From: Berkiella_A sp963976875
GTDB lineage: Bacteria; Pseudomonadota; Gammaproteobacteria; Berkiellales; Berkiellaceae
Assembly: GCA_963976875.1 (NCBI GenBank)
Contig: CAXBML010000003.1
Span: forward strand, 1-64,000
DNA: 64,000 nucleotides
Reading direction: 5' to 3'
Each line of letters begins with the position of its first letter. The stretch's first letter is position 1. The translations under genes and the position numbers were made by a program. Positions 8,031 through 17,920 of this stretch are shown in pieces. Below the pieces are notes generated by a model, which worked only from the letters and a program-made list of their open reading frames with translations, had not been told where the DNA came from and did no database searches.

Positions 8031-8549
8031 TCAAAAATTTGCAATTGATTGATAGTTTCGTATTTTTTGAATATTTGGCTCGCTATCAATACTAATATGG
8101 TAAAGCTCACCGGACTTAAAAGCAGATTTTAAGATGGGATCACTAATCATCCTGATATTTTGCCCTTTCTCTTCTATAAACCATGAAGGGACATCTTGGC
8201 TATTTTCTATAATTTGATATGAGTTAACTGCTAATCCAGATCCGTTCTTAGTATTAAGTTGTTCTTTAAAAGCTTGATTGAAAGCATGAAAAGCATGTCT
8301 AATACTGTCCTCGGTAATTTCAAGCCCTTTGTCACGCCACGATTTAAGCCTTTCTTCACCACCCAATATAAGCATTCCAAGACTTAGTACATTGCTATCG
8401 CCTGTTAACAACTCTGGCGTGATCGTTATTTTTTCATTTGAGCTTGATTGAGCGGTCGGACTTTGCCGTTGTTCAGAAAAATCTTTCCGGTGGTGTTCGA
8501 TTCTTGGTGGTGATGTAGCCGCATTAATTGCGTTCAGATTAATATTCAT
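8031..8549 (-). CDS. Hypothetical protein, 172 aa
   Basis: Not recognised. It begins MNINLNAINA, followed by a Ser/Gln/Pro-rich, probably unstructured stretch (about 15-42) and then a more ordered region with ITITPELL and LGMLILGGEERLKSWRDKG. No signal peptide or membrane segment. Its layout (disordered N-terminus, then a VTI/ITI-S/T-PE motif) resembles the next leftward gene, so the two may be distant relatives; this is weak. Confidence 0.6.
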   Translation of the reverse strand: MNINLNAINAATSPPRIEHHRKDFSEQRQSPTAQSSSNEKITITPELLTGDSNVLSLGMLILGGEERLKSWRDKGLEITEDSIRHAFHAFNQAFKEQLNTKNGSGLAVNSYQIIENSQDVPSWFIEEKGQNIRMISDPILKSAFKSGELYHISIDSEPNIQKIRNYQSIANF

Positions 8550-8710
8550 TAAGCTCCGTGAGGCCTAGGTTAGCACTTCGTCTAATTAATGTTTATTTAG
8601 ATTAGAATAGCTGTAATTCATGGGCTAATGCCTGTATATAATAAGATACAAGCAGGGCATTACATTATTACCATGTAGTCATATCACGTCGATATGGGGT
8701 CAAGCTAAAT

Positions 8711-9193
8711 TTAAAAATCGTGCTTTATATTTAGTGTGCTCATTAGAACGAGCATTCTTGGATCGTTAGCAAGCTTTTGTTCGAAGCTTTGTTGAAAGCT
8801 TGTATTTTTTTCTTCATTATTAATTACTTTCTCATAATAGTCTTCGGCAGAAGTAATCTTGAGTTCTGCTTTTGTTTCTTCATAATACGATTTAAATTTA
8901 TTGCCATATTCTGCAAGCTCATCACTATGTTGACTTCGGAACTCGCTCTCCCAGGCCGCGTAACCTACTTTATGTGAATCTGGGTTGTTTAACACGTTTA
9001 CCTGTGGCAGGTAATTGCCGGCCCAGCCTGGGTATACGGCAAGTTTTTCAAATTCTTTCATTGCTTCTGGCGAGATTGTCACATTAACTGGCTGGTTATT
9101 TTTTGAGTTTACACTAGACTGTTGGGGAGTGCTTTGAGTTGGTAGCTTTAGTGTTTCATACATTTTTGTATTGAATGTCCCTGATATTTGCAC
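8711..9193 (-). CDS. Hypothetical protein, 160 aa
   Basis: Not recognised. Polar Gln/Ser/Asn-rich N-terminus, then VTISPEAMKEFEKLA (about 53-67) and a helical charged C-terminal half with ELAEYGNKFKSYYEETKAEL. No export signal of the Sec type. Together with the gene at 8031-8549 it forms a leftward pair of unknown genes separated by 161 bp. Confidence 0.6.
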   Translation of the reverse strand: MQISGTFNTKMYETLKLPTQSTPQQSSVNSKNNQPVNVTISPEAMKEFEKLAVYPGWAGNYLPQVNVLNNPDSHKVGYAAWESEFRSQHSDELAEYGNKFKSYYEETKAELKITSAEDYYEKVINNEEKNTSFQQSFEQKLANDPRMLVLMSTLNIKHDF

Positions 9194-9307
9194 AGATGTA
9201 TCCTTTTTTATACTTTACAACTGATATTTTATAGCAAATATAGTGCCATAATAATTTTAGCTTGAGCATTGTCAATATTTAAACAACCGGGTTGCTGAAT
9301 AATCATT

Positions 9308-10465
9308 TTACTCATTGTCTCGCTGTTCAATGATACTCACGAGCTCTGAAAACAATACATTAGCAGGGTGACTGTCGAGCATGTCTGGCTTTAAAGCACT
9401 GTCTGAATTAACCAAACAAGCAAAAGTCGCGCCTAGCTCCGGATGAAAGGCGACAAAAGCATTATAACCTGGTAGTTCACCATTATGACCGATCCAATCA
9501 TTTAATTTGAAAATTCCCAACCCATATTGAAAATAATCGTCATCTTTTTTATTCGAATATATCCAATTTAATCTATCATCAAAGCTTTCTTTGGTTAACA
9601 ATTTGCCCGTCGCTAATGCTTCCCCCCACGTCTTAAGATCCGTGAGTGTGGATATCATCTGGCCAGCAGCATTGGTCCAAGAAGGGCTTCTAAAGGTGGC
9701 ATCTGTCTCGGTATCATCACTGGTTTGCATTGTGTAACCATGCGCAAATGGCTTTGGTATCTTATTATCAATTGGATACAAGGTATTTTTTAATGCTAGT
9801 GGTTTTAGTATGGTATCTCTTAATAATACATCTAGATTTTTACCAGAAATATTTTCTAACGCCAATCCAATTAATACGGTGTTGGTGTTTGAATATTGCC
9901 AACCTTTGCCAGGTTCGAACTCAATAGGCTGGCTAAAAGCCAAATCTAATAGCTCTTTTGTTTGCCATATTTTTTCCGGGTTTGAGATAAGCATACTATT
10001 AAATTCTTTTGTTGCAGAATAGTTTGGTAACCCAGAGGTCATATTCGCAAGCTGGCGTATAGTGATTTCATTTCCGTTAGGGACGTTTTCAACATATTGA
10101 TTAATCGTATCATCTAGAGATATTTTATTTTTATCTACCATTTGTAAAAGTGCGGTTATGACAAAAGTCTTTGTAATGCTGCCAATTCTAAAATGATAAT
10201 CTGGAGTAATAACGTCGTTAGTTTCTTTGTTTGGATTACCTATAGTTCCAATCCAAAGACCTTTGTCTTTAATCCAAATCCCAACAACAGCAGCTGGGAA
10301 ATTAAGCTTCTCTTGTTGCTCTTTAAGCTTTTGTTCTAATGGCTCGCTCATGGATAAAGGCAACAGTGGGTCTTTAGGTTCGTCTGAACAGCTAACCAAA
10401 CTAAGCATCATGACGCTCATTGATACAATAGCGATGCGTTTTTTTAAGGGGGTCGAGTTGATCAT
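9308..10465 (-). CDS. Serine hydrolase, class C beta-lactamase / DD-peptidase family lipoprotein
   Basis: A 385-residue protein with a lipoprotein signal (SLVSC, Cys26), then a beta-lactamase-type transpeptidase fold. The nucleophile motif SITK is at 96-99, the second motif YSN at 191-193 and HNG at 327-329 stands for the KTG-like third motif (HxG is typical of non-lactamase members). Such enzymes act in the periplasm as DD-carboxypeptidases, esterases or related hydrolases. Real beta-lactamase activity cannot be deduced. It is transcribed in the same direction as the RND pump genes but 309 bp away, with a palindrome between. Confidence 0.88.
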   Translation of the reverse strand: MINSTPLKKRIAIVSMSVMMLSLVSCSDEPKDPLLPLSMSEPLEQKLKEQQEKLNFPAAVVGIWIKDKGLWIGTIGNPNKETNDVITPDYHFRIGSITKTFVITALLQMVDKNKISLDDTINQYVENVPNGNEITIRQLANMTSGLPNYSATKEFNSMLISNPEKIWQTKELLDLAFSQPIEFEPGKGWQYSNTNTVLIGLALENISGKNLDVLLRDTILKPLALKNTLYPIDNKIPKPFAHGYTMQTSDDTETDATFRSPSWTNAAGQMISTLTDLKTWGEALATGKLLTKESFDDRLNWIYSNKKDDDYFQYGLGIFKLNDWIGHNGELPGYNAFVAFHPELGATFACLVNSDSALKPDMLDSHPANVLFSELVSIIEQRDNE

Positions 10466-10710
10466 ACAATATCACTAATTTTCTAAAAGGGTGTATGCAC
10501 TTAATATTATCATTAGATTGTTTTTTTATGCGCCTAACTAAAGAGCTGGTCTTGCAATAACTTTTAGAGCATGGAAATATTTAAATTGTTATATAGGTAT
10601 TAGATCAAAGCATAGATTTTTTAGGTTTATTTTTTGCTATCAGCTCTTTTGAGGTGTGCATAATGGCGTATTATTTAAAATAGACAAAGGGAATTCGGAA
10701 AATCTTAAAT

Positions 10711-10751
10711 CTTCTGCAATGAGAAAGCCAAAAGCTGAATCATTGCAGAAG
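10711..10751 (-). terminator. Palindrome after the efflux operon, possible terminator
   Basis: CTTCTGCAATGA (711-722 of the 10-kb block) and TCATTGCAGAAG (740-751) form a perfect 12-bp stem with a 17-nt loop that itself has AGC/GCT pairing. It begins 24 nt after the stop of the acrB-type gene. There is no clean T-tract, so it may be an RNA-stabilising hairpin rather than an intrinsic terminator. The remainder of the 10466-10774 gap shows nothing else. Confidence 0.5.
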
Positions 10752-10774
10752 GTTCCGTTGTTTAAATTGTAAGA

Positions 10775-13700
10775 TTATTTCTTAATCTGGCTGTCAGGTT
10801 TTAAATGAGTGAGTTTTTGTATGACAATAAAAAACATGGGGATGAAGAGAATCACAATGGTTGTGGCTGTCAGCATGCCACCAATCACCCCAATACCGAT
10901 GGCATTTTGGCTGCCAGAGCCAGCACCTGATGCGATAGCTAGCGGTGTTACCCCTAAGATGAAGGCCATTGAAGTCATTATAATGGGTCTATATCTTAGT
11001 TTCACAGCGATAAGTGTCGCCTCTATTAAATCATGGCCTGCTTTATACTGTTCACGAGCAAACTCAACAATGAGAATAGCATTTTTGGCAGATAACCCTA
11101 TTGTCGTTAGCATGGCAACCTGAAAGTATACATCGTTGTTGAGCCCAAATAATTTGGTGGACAGTAAAGCGCCAATAATGCCAAGTGGAATAATTAACAA
11201 TACAGAAATTGGAATAGACCAACTTTCATATAATGCAGCCAAGCAAAGGAAAATGACAATAATAGATAAGCTATACATCAAAGGTGCCTGTGCGCTACTG
11301 AGTCGTTCCTCATAGGACAAGCCTGTCCATTCAACAGCCAATCCATCGGGTAACTTGTTAACTAATGTTTGCATTTCATCCATTGCTTCGCTCGTGCTAA
11401 TGCCATTCGCTGGTGCACCTTGAATGTTAACAGATGAATAGCCGTTGAAGCGCTCTAGTTTGGGAGAGCCATAAGTCCAAGAGCCTTTTGAAAATGCGCT
11501 AAATGGTACCATTTGTCCGAGGGCATTTCGAACATAGAGCTCATAAAAATCATCGGGTTGCATTCTAAAGTCTGCATCCACCTGGATATAAACTTTTTTA
11601 ATCCGGCCTTGGTCAACAAAATCATTAATATATTGTGAGCCCCATGTTATTTGCAAAATCCTGTTTATTTCATGAAGGGATACACTAATAGCGGCTGCCT
11701 TTTCACTATCAATATCAATCTTGAATTGTGGAACATCATCTAAACCATTGGGTCTGACCCCCATTAATTTTGAATTTTGATTGGCCATTTGCAGTAGCTG
11801 GTTCCGGGCATCCATAAGAATCTTGTGACCTAGTCCTACTCTATCAACTAGTTGGAAATCAAAACCAGAAGCATTGCCTATTTCACGTATAGGAGGGGGA
11901 AAAAAGGCAAATGCGATCGCATTTTTAAGCTGAGATAATGCGCCCATTGTCCTACCTGCTATAGCAAACACACTCTGATTATCATCTGGCCGAGCCTCCC
12001 AATCCTTTAGTCCCAGAAAACCAATGGCAGCATTTTGAGCAACACCAGCAAAGCTAAAGCCAGTAACAGTGAAAAGATGATCAACATTGTTGGCTTCATT
12101 TGTTAAAATTAGATCTTCTATTTCTTTTATGCTGTCTAAAGTACGCTCTGCAGTTGAGCCAGCTGGGGTATTGACCATTAGAAACATAATGCCTTGGTCT
12201 TCATCCGGCAAGAATGATTTAGGTAAGTTTAAAAACAAAAATCCTAGTCCTGTTAATAAAAGAACATAAATTAATATAAATCGCTTCGTTCTATGGATCA
12301 TATAACTAGATCCTGATTTGAAGGCATCGCGACTTTTATTAAAATATTGATTAAAGTATCGTAAAAAAAAGCTCTCTGACTTTGGCTGCTCTGGGTGTTT
12401 GGGTTTTAGGAGCGTGGCACATAAAGAGGGGGAGAATATCAGTGCAATAATGACGGACAAGATCATAGCGGAGACTATTGTAATAGAAAATTGTCTATAG
12501 ATGCCACCTACAGCCCCATTAAAAAATGCCATAGGAACAAACACGGCAGATAGCACAATTGCAATCCCGATTAAAGCACCCGTAATTTGAGTCATTGATT
12601 TTTTTGTGGCTTCTTTAGGGGGTAAATTTTCTTCCTCCATGATACGTTCAACATTTTCCACAACGACTATGGCGTCATCAACGAGTAACCCAATGGCTAA
12701 TACCATTGCAAACATCGTTAACACATTGATTGTGTATCCAAATATATAAAGAACGGTGAATGTGCCTAATAAGATAATGGGTACCGCTATGGTCGGTATG
12801 AGCGTTGCTCTTAAATTTTGTAGGAATAATAGCATCACTAAGAAAACAAGTAGGATAGCTTCGGCGAGTGTTTTGACAACATTTTTGATAGATAATTTTA
12901 TAAAGGGTGTCGTGTCATAAGGATAAACGACTTCAACTCCCTGTGGGAGCAGGGTTTCCAACTCTTTAATGGTTAATTTAACGCGGGCAGCAGTATCTAA
13001 CGCATTTGAGCCCGCTGCTAAACTAACAGCGAGTCCTGCTGCAGGCATACGTTTGTAACGTGTAATTCGGTTATAACTTTCAGAGCCGATTTCAACTCGA
13101 GCAACATCTCTTAAGCGAACTTGAGATCCATCGGTATTCACACGTAATATGATTTTTTCAAAATCTTCAGGTGTTTGTAAACGGGATTGTGCTCGAACAG
13201 TCGCATTTAACACTTGTCCTTCAACAGCAGGTAAGCCGCCAAGTTGTCCGGCTGAAATATCTATGTTTTGTATGGAAACGGCGTTGCTGACATCTGTGGC
13301 GTTCAATTGAAATTTAAGGAGTTTTTTAGGGTCAAGCCAAATACGCATTGCATGGCTATCACCAAATACTGTTACATTACCAACACCTTGGGTTCGTGCA
13401 ATAGGATCTTGTATGTGGCTGGTCAGAATATCTCCTAGCTCTGCGGCGCTGACAGAGCCGTCCTTTGAATAAAATCCTGCAACAAGTAAAAAGCTGCTAT
13501 TTGATTTTGTGACTGAAATACCTTGGCTTTGCACTTCTAGTGGGAGTTGAGAGAGGGCAGATTGTAGTTTATTTTGAGTTTGAACTTGCGCAATATCTGC
13601 ATCTGTTCCAGGCTCAAATGTCATGGTGATCGTCATGCTATTATCTGAAGTGCTGGCGCTAAAATATCTTAAGTTATCAATGCCAGTTAGTTTTTGCTCA

Positions 13701-13894
13701 ATCACTTGAGTGACACTATTTTCAACAGTTTTAGCATCAGCACCAGGATAGGCTGCATTAATAGTGACAGTCGGAGGGGCGATATTGGGATATTGCTCAA
13801 TGGGCAAGCTTGAAATGGATAAAATGCCTGAGAGCATGATGGCTAAAGCAATAACCCATGCAAAAACTGGACGATCAATAAAAAATCTAGACAT
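10775..13894 (-). CDS. RND efflux transporter, AcrB/MexB (HAE-1) type
   Basis: A 1039-residue inner-membrane proton antiporter, the usual length for HAE-1 pumps. It starts MSRFFIDRPVFAWVIAL (TM1), with two large periplasmic loops and twelve membrane segments. The proton-relay aspartates appear in LLVDDAIVVVENV (about 407) and the matching lysine in SAKNAILIVEF in the second half. The pump works as a trimer with a periplasmic adaptor and a TolC-like outer-membrane channel to expel drugs, bile-like compounds and solvents. The adaptor gene lies 27 nt upstream on the same strand; no outer-membrane channel gene is adjacent, so a TolC encoded elsewhere is expected. Confidence 0.96.
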   Translation of the reverse strand: MSRFFIDRPVFAWVIALAIMLSGILSISSLPIEQYPNIAPPTVTINAAYPGADAKTVENSVTQVIEQKLTGIDNLRYFSASTSDNSMTITMTFEPGTDADIAQVQTQNKLQSALSQLPLEVQSQGISVTKSNSSFLLVAGFYSKDGSVSAAELGDILTSHIQDPIARTQGVGNVTVFGDSHAMRIWLDPKKLLKFQLNATDVSNAVSIQNIDISAGQLGGLPAVEGQVLNATVRAQSRLQTPEDFEKIILRVNTDGSQVRLRDVARVEIGSESYNRITRYKRMPAAGLAVSLAAGSNALDTAARVKLTIKELETLLPQGVEVVYPYDTTPFIKLSIKNVVKTLAEAILLVFLVMLLFLQNLRATLIPTIAVPIILLGTFTVLYIFGYTINVLTMFAMVLAIGLLVDDAIVVVENVERIMEEENLPPKEATKKSMTQITGALIGIAIVLSAVFVPMAFFNGAVGGIYRQFSITIVSAMILSVIIALIFSPSLCATLLKPKHPEQPKSESFFLRYFNQYFNKSRDAFKSGSSYMIHRTKRFILIYVLLLTGLGFLFLNLPKSFLPDEDQGIMFLMVNTPAGSTAERTLDSIKEIEDLILTNEANNVDHLFTVTGFSFAGVAQNAAIGFLGLKDWEARPDDNQSVFAIAGRTMGALSQLKNAIAFAFFPPPIREIGNASGFDFQLVDRVGLGHKILMDARNQLLQMANQNSKLMGVRPNGLDDVPQFKIDIDSEKAAAISVSLHEINRILQITWGSQYINDFVDQGRIKKVYIQVDADFRMQPDDFYELYVRNALGQMVPFSAFSKGSWTYGSPKLERFNGYSSVNIQGAPANGISTSEAMDEMQTLVNKLPDGLAVEWTGLSYEERLSSAQAPLMYSLSIIVIFLCLAALYESWSIPISVLLIIPLGIIGALLSTKLFGLNNDVYFQVAMLTTIGLSAKNAILIVEFAREQYKAGHDLIEATLIAVKLRYRPIIMTSMAFILGVTPLAIASGAGSGSQNAIGIGVIGGMLTATTIVILFIPMFFIVIQKLTHLKPDSQIKK

Positions 13895-13921
13895 GTCTAT
13901 TTTCCTTTAGGACAATTTTAT

Positions 13922-15052
13922 CTATTCAGCTTGTTCTGTAAATTTTGGATTTACGCTGGCACCTGGATATATTTTTTGGAATCCATTTAGTAGAATTTGA
14001 TCGCCTGGGGCTAGCCCATTTATAATTTCCCACTGGTTTTCATGGTTATGCCCAACAGTGACATCGACTAATGCAACCGTATTATCTTTATTGAGCTTCC
14101 ATACACTGGTTTTGCCTTTAGGGCCTCTAATAACGGCGCTTTGAGGTATTAAAATTTTATCTTCGATGGCTAAATGTATTCTGGCACGAACAAATAAACC
14201 TGGTAACAAAGTGCCATTTGGGTTGGGGAAAATTGCTCTTAGTGAAATTGAATCTGTTGTTTTATCAACGAGAACATCTGAAAACTGTAATTGTCCCTCT
14301 TCTTTATATAGCGCATTCTGTTTACTTAAAAACAGAGTCACTTTTGCTGGGGCGGTAGATGATATTTTACTTCTGAGTGACATGAATTTGTCACTAGATT
14401 CGCTCATGTCTAAATATATAGGATCGAGTCTTGTAATGGTGGTTAAAGGTTCGACTTGGTTGGTTGTGACCAATGCACCTTTTGTCATGGTTGAAATACC
14501 TATTTCGCCAGAAATAGGCGCATAGACTTTTGTATAGTCTAAGTTGATTTTCGCTTTTTTCACTAAAGCTTCTGCGATAGCTATTTCAGCTTTGGCTTGC
14601 TCTAATTCTAGCAAGGTATCTTCATAATCTTGATCGCTGACAGACTTGCGTTTGAGTAGCTCTTTAAAGCGTTCGGCTTTCGTCTTGACTGTGTTGTAAC
14701 TCGCCTGAGCTTTCAGTGAATTAGCTTTGCTGCTGGCGTATTCAGCTTCATAGAGTGCAGGATCTATTTGATATAGTTGGTCACCTTCCTTTACATGACT
14801 ACCTTCTTTGAACAGACGTTCAATAATAAGTCCTGTGACTTGGGGTCTTATTTCTGCTTCTTGAAATGCTGAAATTCTGCCTGGAAGATCATTATAAAAT
14901 TGAACAGGTTTTTTTTCTACTCTTAAGATATCAACGGTAGCGGGGGGGCGAGCTGATGAACCTATATTTTCTGATCCTGCATAAAAATAGTAAAAAAGTG
15001 AAAAAATACAAATTGAGAGAATAGCTATGGAGAAGAGCTGTTTTTTTGTCAT
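13922..15052 (-). CDS. RND efflux periplasmic adaptor, AcrA/MexA type
   Basis: From the ATG at 15052 the product has 376 residues. A GGAG six bases before this ATG decides the start over an in-frame GTG four codons upstream. It has an N-terminal membrane anchor or signal (about 5-25), a lipoyl-like half (AEIRPQVTGLIIERL and YAPISGEIGIS), a long alpha-hairpin between them (about 95-165) and a beta-barrel domain (LFVRARIHLA). It links the pump to the outer-membrane channel. First gene of a two-gene operon. No TetR-type regulator is found next to it. Confidence 0.95.
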   Translation of the reverse strand: MTKKQLFSIAILSICIFSLFYYFYAGSENIGSSARPPATVDILRVEKKPVQFYNDLPGRISAFQEAEIRPQVTGLIIERLFKEGSHVKEGDQLYQIDPALYEAEYASSKANSLKAQASYNTVKTKAERFKELLKRKSVSDQDYEDTLLELEQAKAEIAIAEALVKKAKINLDYTKVYAPISGEIGISTMTKGALVTTNQVEPLTTITRLDPIYLDMSESSDKFMSLRSKISSTAPAKVTLFLSKQNALYKEEGQLQFSDVLVDKTTDSISLRAIFPNPNGTLLPGLFVRARIHLAIEDKILIPQSAVIRGPKGKTSVWKLNKDNTVALVDVTVGHNHENQWEIINGLAPGDQILLNGFQKIYPGASVNPKFTEQAE

Positions 15053-15064
15053 AATAGACTCCAC

Positions 15065-15368
15065 GTGATTAATTTAGGTCAGTTTACATATATAGCACCC
15101 ATTCTATCAAGATAGCTTTAAAAAATTATAATTATGCTTAAGTACTTTTGTCTTTAATTTCAATTTAACTAAGTTAACAATACAATGTATTGCAGCTTGA
15201 GTCCGACTTGTGAACCACGATGTCGTGTGGATTTAATTAATTCTAGCTAAGTCATATCAATGGTATAATTAACGCGGTTAAATTGTTTAGATAAAAGTCA
15301 CAAGCATACAACTTACTAGCTAACTAATTCAGGTTTTTTAATAACAACAAATGAGAGTATATTAGTTT
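15065..15368. promoter_or_regulatory. Divergent intergenic region between efflux and ABC operons
   Basis: The 304 bp separate the leftward efflux operon from the rightward ABC operon and must contain promoters for both. A TATAAT at 15264-15269 is a candidate -10 box for the ABC genes; the matching -35 region (TTCTAG at 15241) is weak. I see no clear operator, gene or riboswitch. Confidence 0.35.
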
Positions 15369-16292
15369 ATGAGCTACGCTATTTCTGTCAACCAATTAAA
15401 TAAAACCTATAGCAATGGGTTTGAAGCGCTTAAAAATATCAACTTGGACATTAAGGTGGGCGAAATATTTGCTTTGCTAGGTCCCAATGGTGCTGGCAAA
15501 ACAACGCTTATAAGCTCAATTTGCGGTATCATGAGGTTTGCGTCAGGTCGTATTTCCATCTGTGGTTATGATATCGCTAAAAATTATCGCGAGGCTAGAA
15601 GTCGGGTTGGCCTGGTACCACAAGAACTTATGACCGATGCTTTTGAAACTGTTTGGAATTCAGTTAGCTTCAGTCGAAGTCTTTTTGGCAAGCCTACAAA
15701 TCCAGCACATATTGAAGAAGTACTAAAAAGTTTGTCCCTTTGGGAAAAAAAAGATACAGAACTGCGCAAATTGTCTGGAGGGATGAGACGGCGAGTCATG
15801 ATCGCCAAAGCGTTGTCTCATGAACCAGAGGTTCTATTTCTGGATGAGCCATCAGCTGGGGTCGATGTGGAGTTGCGTAAATCTATGTGGGCACAAGTGA
15901 GGGCTTTGCGTCAAACAGGTGTGACCATTATCCTAACGACACACTATATTGAGGAGGCTGAAGAGATGGCTGATCGTATAGGGGTTATTAATAATGGGCA
16001 ATTAATGTTAGTAGAGAATAAGCATTCATTAATGTCACAGTTTGGTAAAAAAGAACTTATTTTAGACCTGCATTGTGCTTTACTCGCCATCCCCCAAAAT
16101 CTTTCTAACTATAATTTGAACTTGGCGACCAATGGAACACAGATTATTTTTACCTATGATACTAAGAAAGAGGATAATGGCGTGGCAAATTTATTAGCAA
16201 GCCTACAAAGCAATGGTATTCATTGTAAAGACATTCATACCCGTCAAAGTACTCTGGAAGAAATCTTCGTTGATTTAGTAGGTGCCGCATGA
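15369..16292 (+). CDS. ABC transporter ATP-binding protein (ABC-2 exporter type)
   Basis: A 307-residue ATPase: Walker A GPNGAGKTT at 38-46, Q-loop VPQE, signature LSGGMRRR near 137, Walker B VLFLDEPSAGVD and the H-loop TTHYIEEAE. The C-terminal ~80 residues form the regulatory tail seen in YadG/CcmA-like exporters. It powers the permease encoded by the next gene, which overlaps it by 4 nt (ATGA). The pair resembles E. coli yadG-yadH; the substrate is unknown. Confidence 0.93.
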   Translation: MSYAISVNQLNKTYSNGFEALKNINLDIKVGEIFALLGPNGAGKTTLISSICGIMRFASGRISICGYDIAKNYREARSRVGLVPQELMTDAFETVWNSVSFSRSLFGKPTNPAHIEEVLKSLSLWEKKDTELRKLSGGMRRRVMIAKALSHEPEVLFLDEPSAGVDVELRKSMWAQVRALRQTGVTIILTTHYIEEAEEMADRIGVINNGQLMLVENKHSLMSQFGKKELILDLHCALLAIPQNLSNYNLNLATNGTQIIFTYDTKKEDNGVANLLASLQSNGIHCKDIHTRQSTLEEIFVDLVGAA

Positions 16293-17050
16293 ATTATCGA
16301 GGAATAGGGGCTATTTATAAATTTGAAATGCTACGCACTTTTAGAACAATAGGTCAAAGTATTGCTTCGCCTGTATTATCCACTATTTTATATTTTATCG
16401 TATTCGGATCGGCTATTGGCTCCCGTATTACAGATATTGATGGCATTAGTTATGGGGCGTTTATTGTTCCAGGCCTTATTATGCTCACCGTATTAGGACA
16501 AAGTATCGCTAATGCCTCTTTTGGAATTTTTTTTCCTAGATTTACAGGAACAATTTATGAGATTTTATCAGCTCCTTTGTCTTATATTGAGATTGTGATC
16601 GGCTATGTTGGGGCTGCTGCGACTAAATCTATAATGATTGGCTTGATTATATTACTGACAGCAAGTTTTTTCGTGCCACTGGAAGTACGGCATCCTTTTT
16701 GGATGTTTGCCTTTTTGGTTTTAACCTGCGTTACTTTTAGTCTGCTAGGTTTTTTGATTGGCATCTGGGCAGAAGGTTTTGAGAAGCTCCAAATAATACC
16801 GTTGTTGGTGGTTACGCCATTAGCTTTTTTAGGGGGCAGTTTTTATTCTATAAAGATGTTGCCAGAGTTTTGGCAGATAATTTCACTCGTTAATCCTGTT
16901 GTGTACTTAATCAGTTGCTTTAGGTGGAGTTTTTACGAAACAGCTGATGTGAGTCTGGCGGTCAGTTTGACAATGATATTTGCGTTTCTAGGTATTTGTA
17001 TTGCGCTGACAGCATGGGTATTCAAAACAGGCTATAAACTGAGAGAGTAA
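16289..17050 (+). CDS. ABC-2 type transporter permease
   Basis: A 253-residue integral membrane protein with about six hydrophobic segments, e.g. YIVFGSAIGS-type TM2, GLIILLTASFFV and LTMIFAFLGICIALTAWVF near the end. The ABC-2 signature region around PLAFLGGSFYSIKMLPE (about 180-196) is clear. It dimerises with two ATPase subunits from the preceding overlapping gene to export an unknown substrate across the inner membrane. Closest known layout is YadH. Confidence 0.92.
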   Translation: MNYRGIGAIYKFEMLRTFRTIGQSIASPVLSTILYFIVFGSAIGSRITDIDGISYGAFIVPGLIMLTVLGQSIANASFGIFFPRFTGTIYEILSAPLSYIEIVIGYVGAAATKSIMIGLIILLTASFFVPLEVRHPFWMFAFLVLTCVTFSLLGFLIGIWAEGFEKLQIIPLLVVTPLAFLGGSFYSIKMLPEFWQIISLVNPVVYLISCFRWSFYETADVSLAVSLTMIFAFLGICIALTAWVFKTGYKLRE

Positions 17051-17107
17051 AACGCGGTTATTATATAGCGATCGGATTGCAATTAAACCATGGGAAAAGG
17101 AAATTAA

Positions 17108-17797
17108 ATGAGCATTAAACGTATTTTGATGGTTCTAACATCTCATTCTGATTTAGGTAATACAGGGCAGAAGACTGGTTTTTGGCTCGAAGAATTTGCG
17201 GCGCCTTATTACGTATTTTCCGACGCCGGAGTGCAAATAACCCTATGTTCTCCAGTAGCAGGTCAGCCCCCAATTGATCCAAATAGTCAGCTTGAAGAAT
17301 TTCAAACGCCTGCGACCCATAGATTTAATGAAGATGCAGAGCTTCAAAGTTTACTGGCCAATACAAAAAAATTGTCTGAAATTGATGCAAGTGATTACGA
17401 TGCCGTATTCTATCCTGGGGGACATGGTCCACTATGGGATCTGACTGATAATGTAGATTCTATTTCTTTGCTGGAAGAATTTATTCAAAGTAATAAGCCA
17501 GTCGCAGCAGTATGTCACGCCAGTGCTGCCTTTTTAAATGTGAAAAATGAGTCTGGTGATTACTATGTTAAAGAACGCGCTGTGACTGGATTTTCTAATA
17601 CGGAAGAAGCGGCTGTAGGTTTGACAGAGAGTGTTCCCTTTCTTCTTGAGGATGAGCTAATAAAACGTGGCGCAGATTACCAAAAAGGTGACGACTGGAA
17701 CGTCTTTTCTATACAAGATGGTCTCATGATTACAGGTCAAAACCCCTCTAGTTCAGAATCGGTTGCGAGCAAGCTTTTGGCTCACTTAAATACGTAG
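17108..17797 (+). CDS. DJ-1/PfpI family protein (class I glutamine amidotransferase-like)
   Basis: A 229-residue cytoplasmic protein. Nucleophile-elbow motif AAVCHASAAFL places the catalytic Cys at 136 with His137 next to it; Glu28 in GFWLEEF fits the conserved acidic residue, and PGGHGP is at 103-108. Family members act as chaperones, glyoxalase III or deglycase-like enzymes under carbonyl stress. It fits the Hsp31-like subgroup with a nearby GFWLEE motif, but not the full-length HchA. Preceded by AAAGGAAATTAA as ribosome binding site. Gene stands alone. Confidence 0.88.
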   Translation: MSIKRILMVLTSHSDLGNTGQKTGFWLEEFAAPYYVFSDAGVQITLCSPVAGQPPIDPNSQLEEFQTPATHRFNEDAELQSLLANTKKLSEIDASDYDAVFYPGGHGPLWDLTDNVDSISLLEEFIQSNKPVAAVCHASAAFLNVKNESGDYYVKERAVTGFSNTEEAAVGLTESVPFLLEDELIKRGADYQKGDDWNVFSIQDGLMITGQNPSSSESVASKLLAHLNT

Positions 17798-17920
17798 CTC
17801 AGTGGGGCATTATTTGGATCAGGCGGGAGCCTGGGTAGAACGAAATTAGAGAATAGTGACAAATGTCTGTATACTGTTTTGCTTACTGACTACCCAGCTT
17901 CTTCTAAGGTATTGCCAACC

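Noticed and set aside
9308..10465. True class C beta-lactamase (AmpC)
   Set aside because: It is a lipoprotein with HNG instead of KTG and lacks AmpC-specific context (AmpR); a general serine hydrolase call is safer.
17797..17880. tRNA-like look of the stretch GTAGCTCAGTGGGGCATT after the DJ-1 gene
   Set aside because: The D-arm-like sequence is not followed by matching anticodon, T-arm or acceptor stems.
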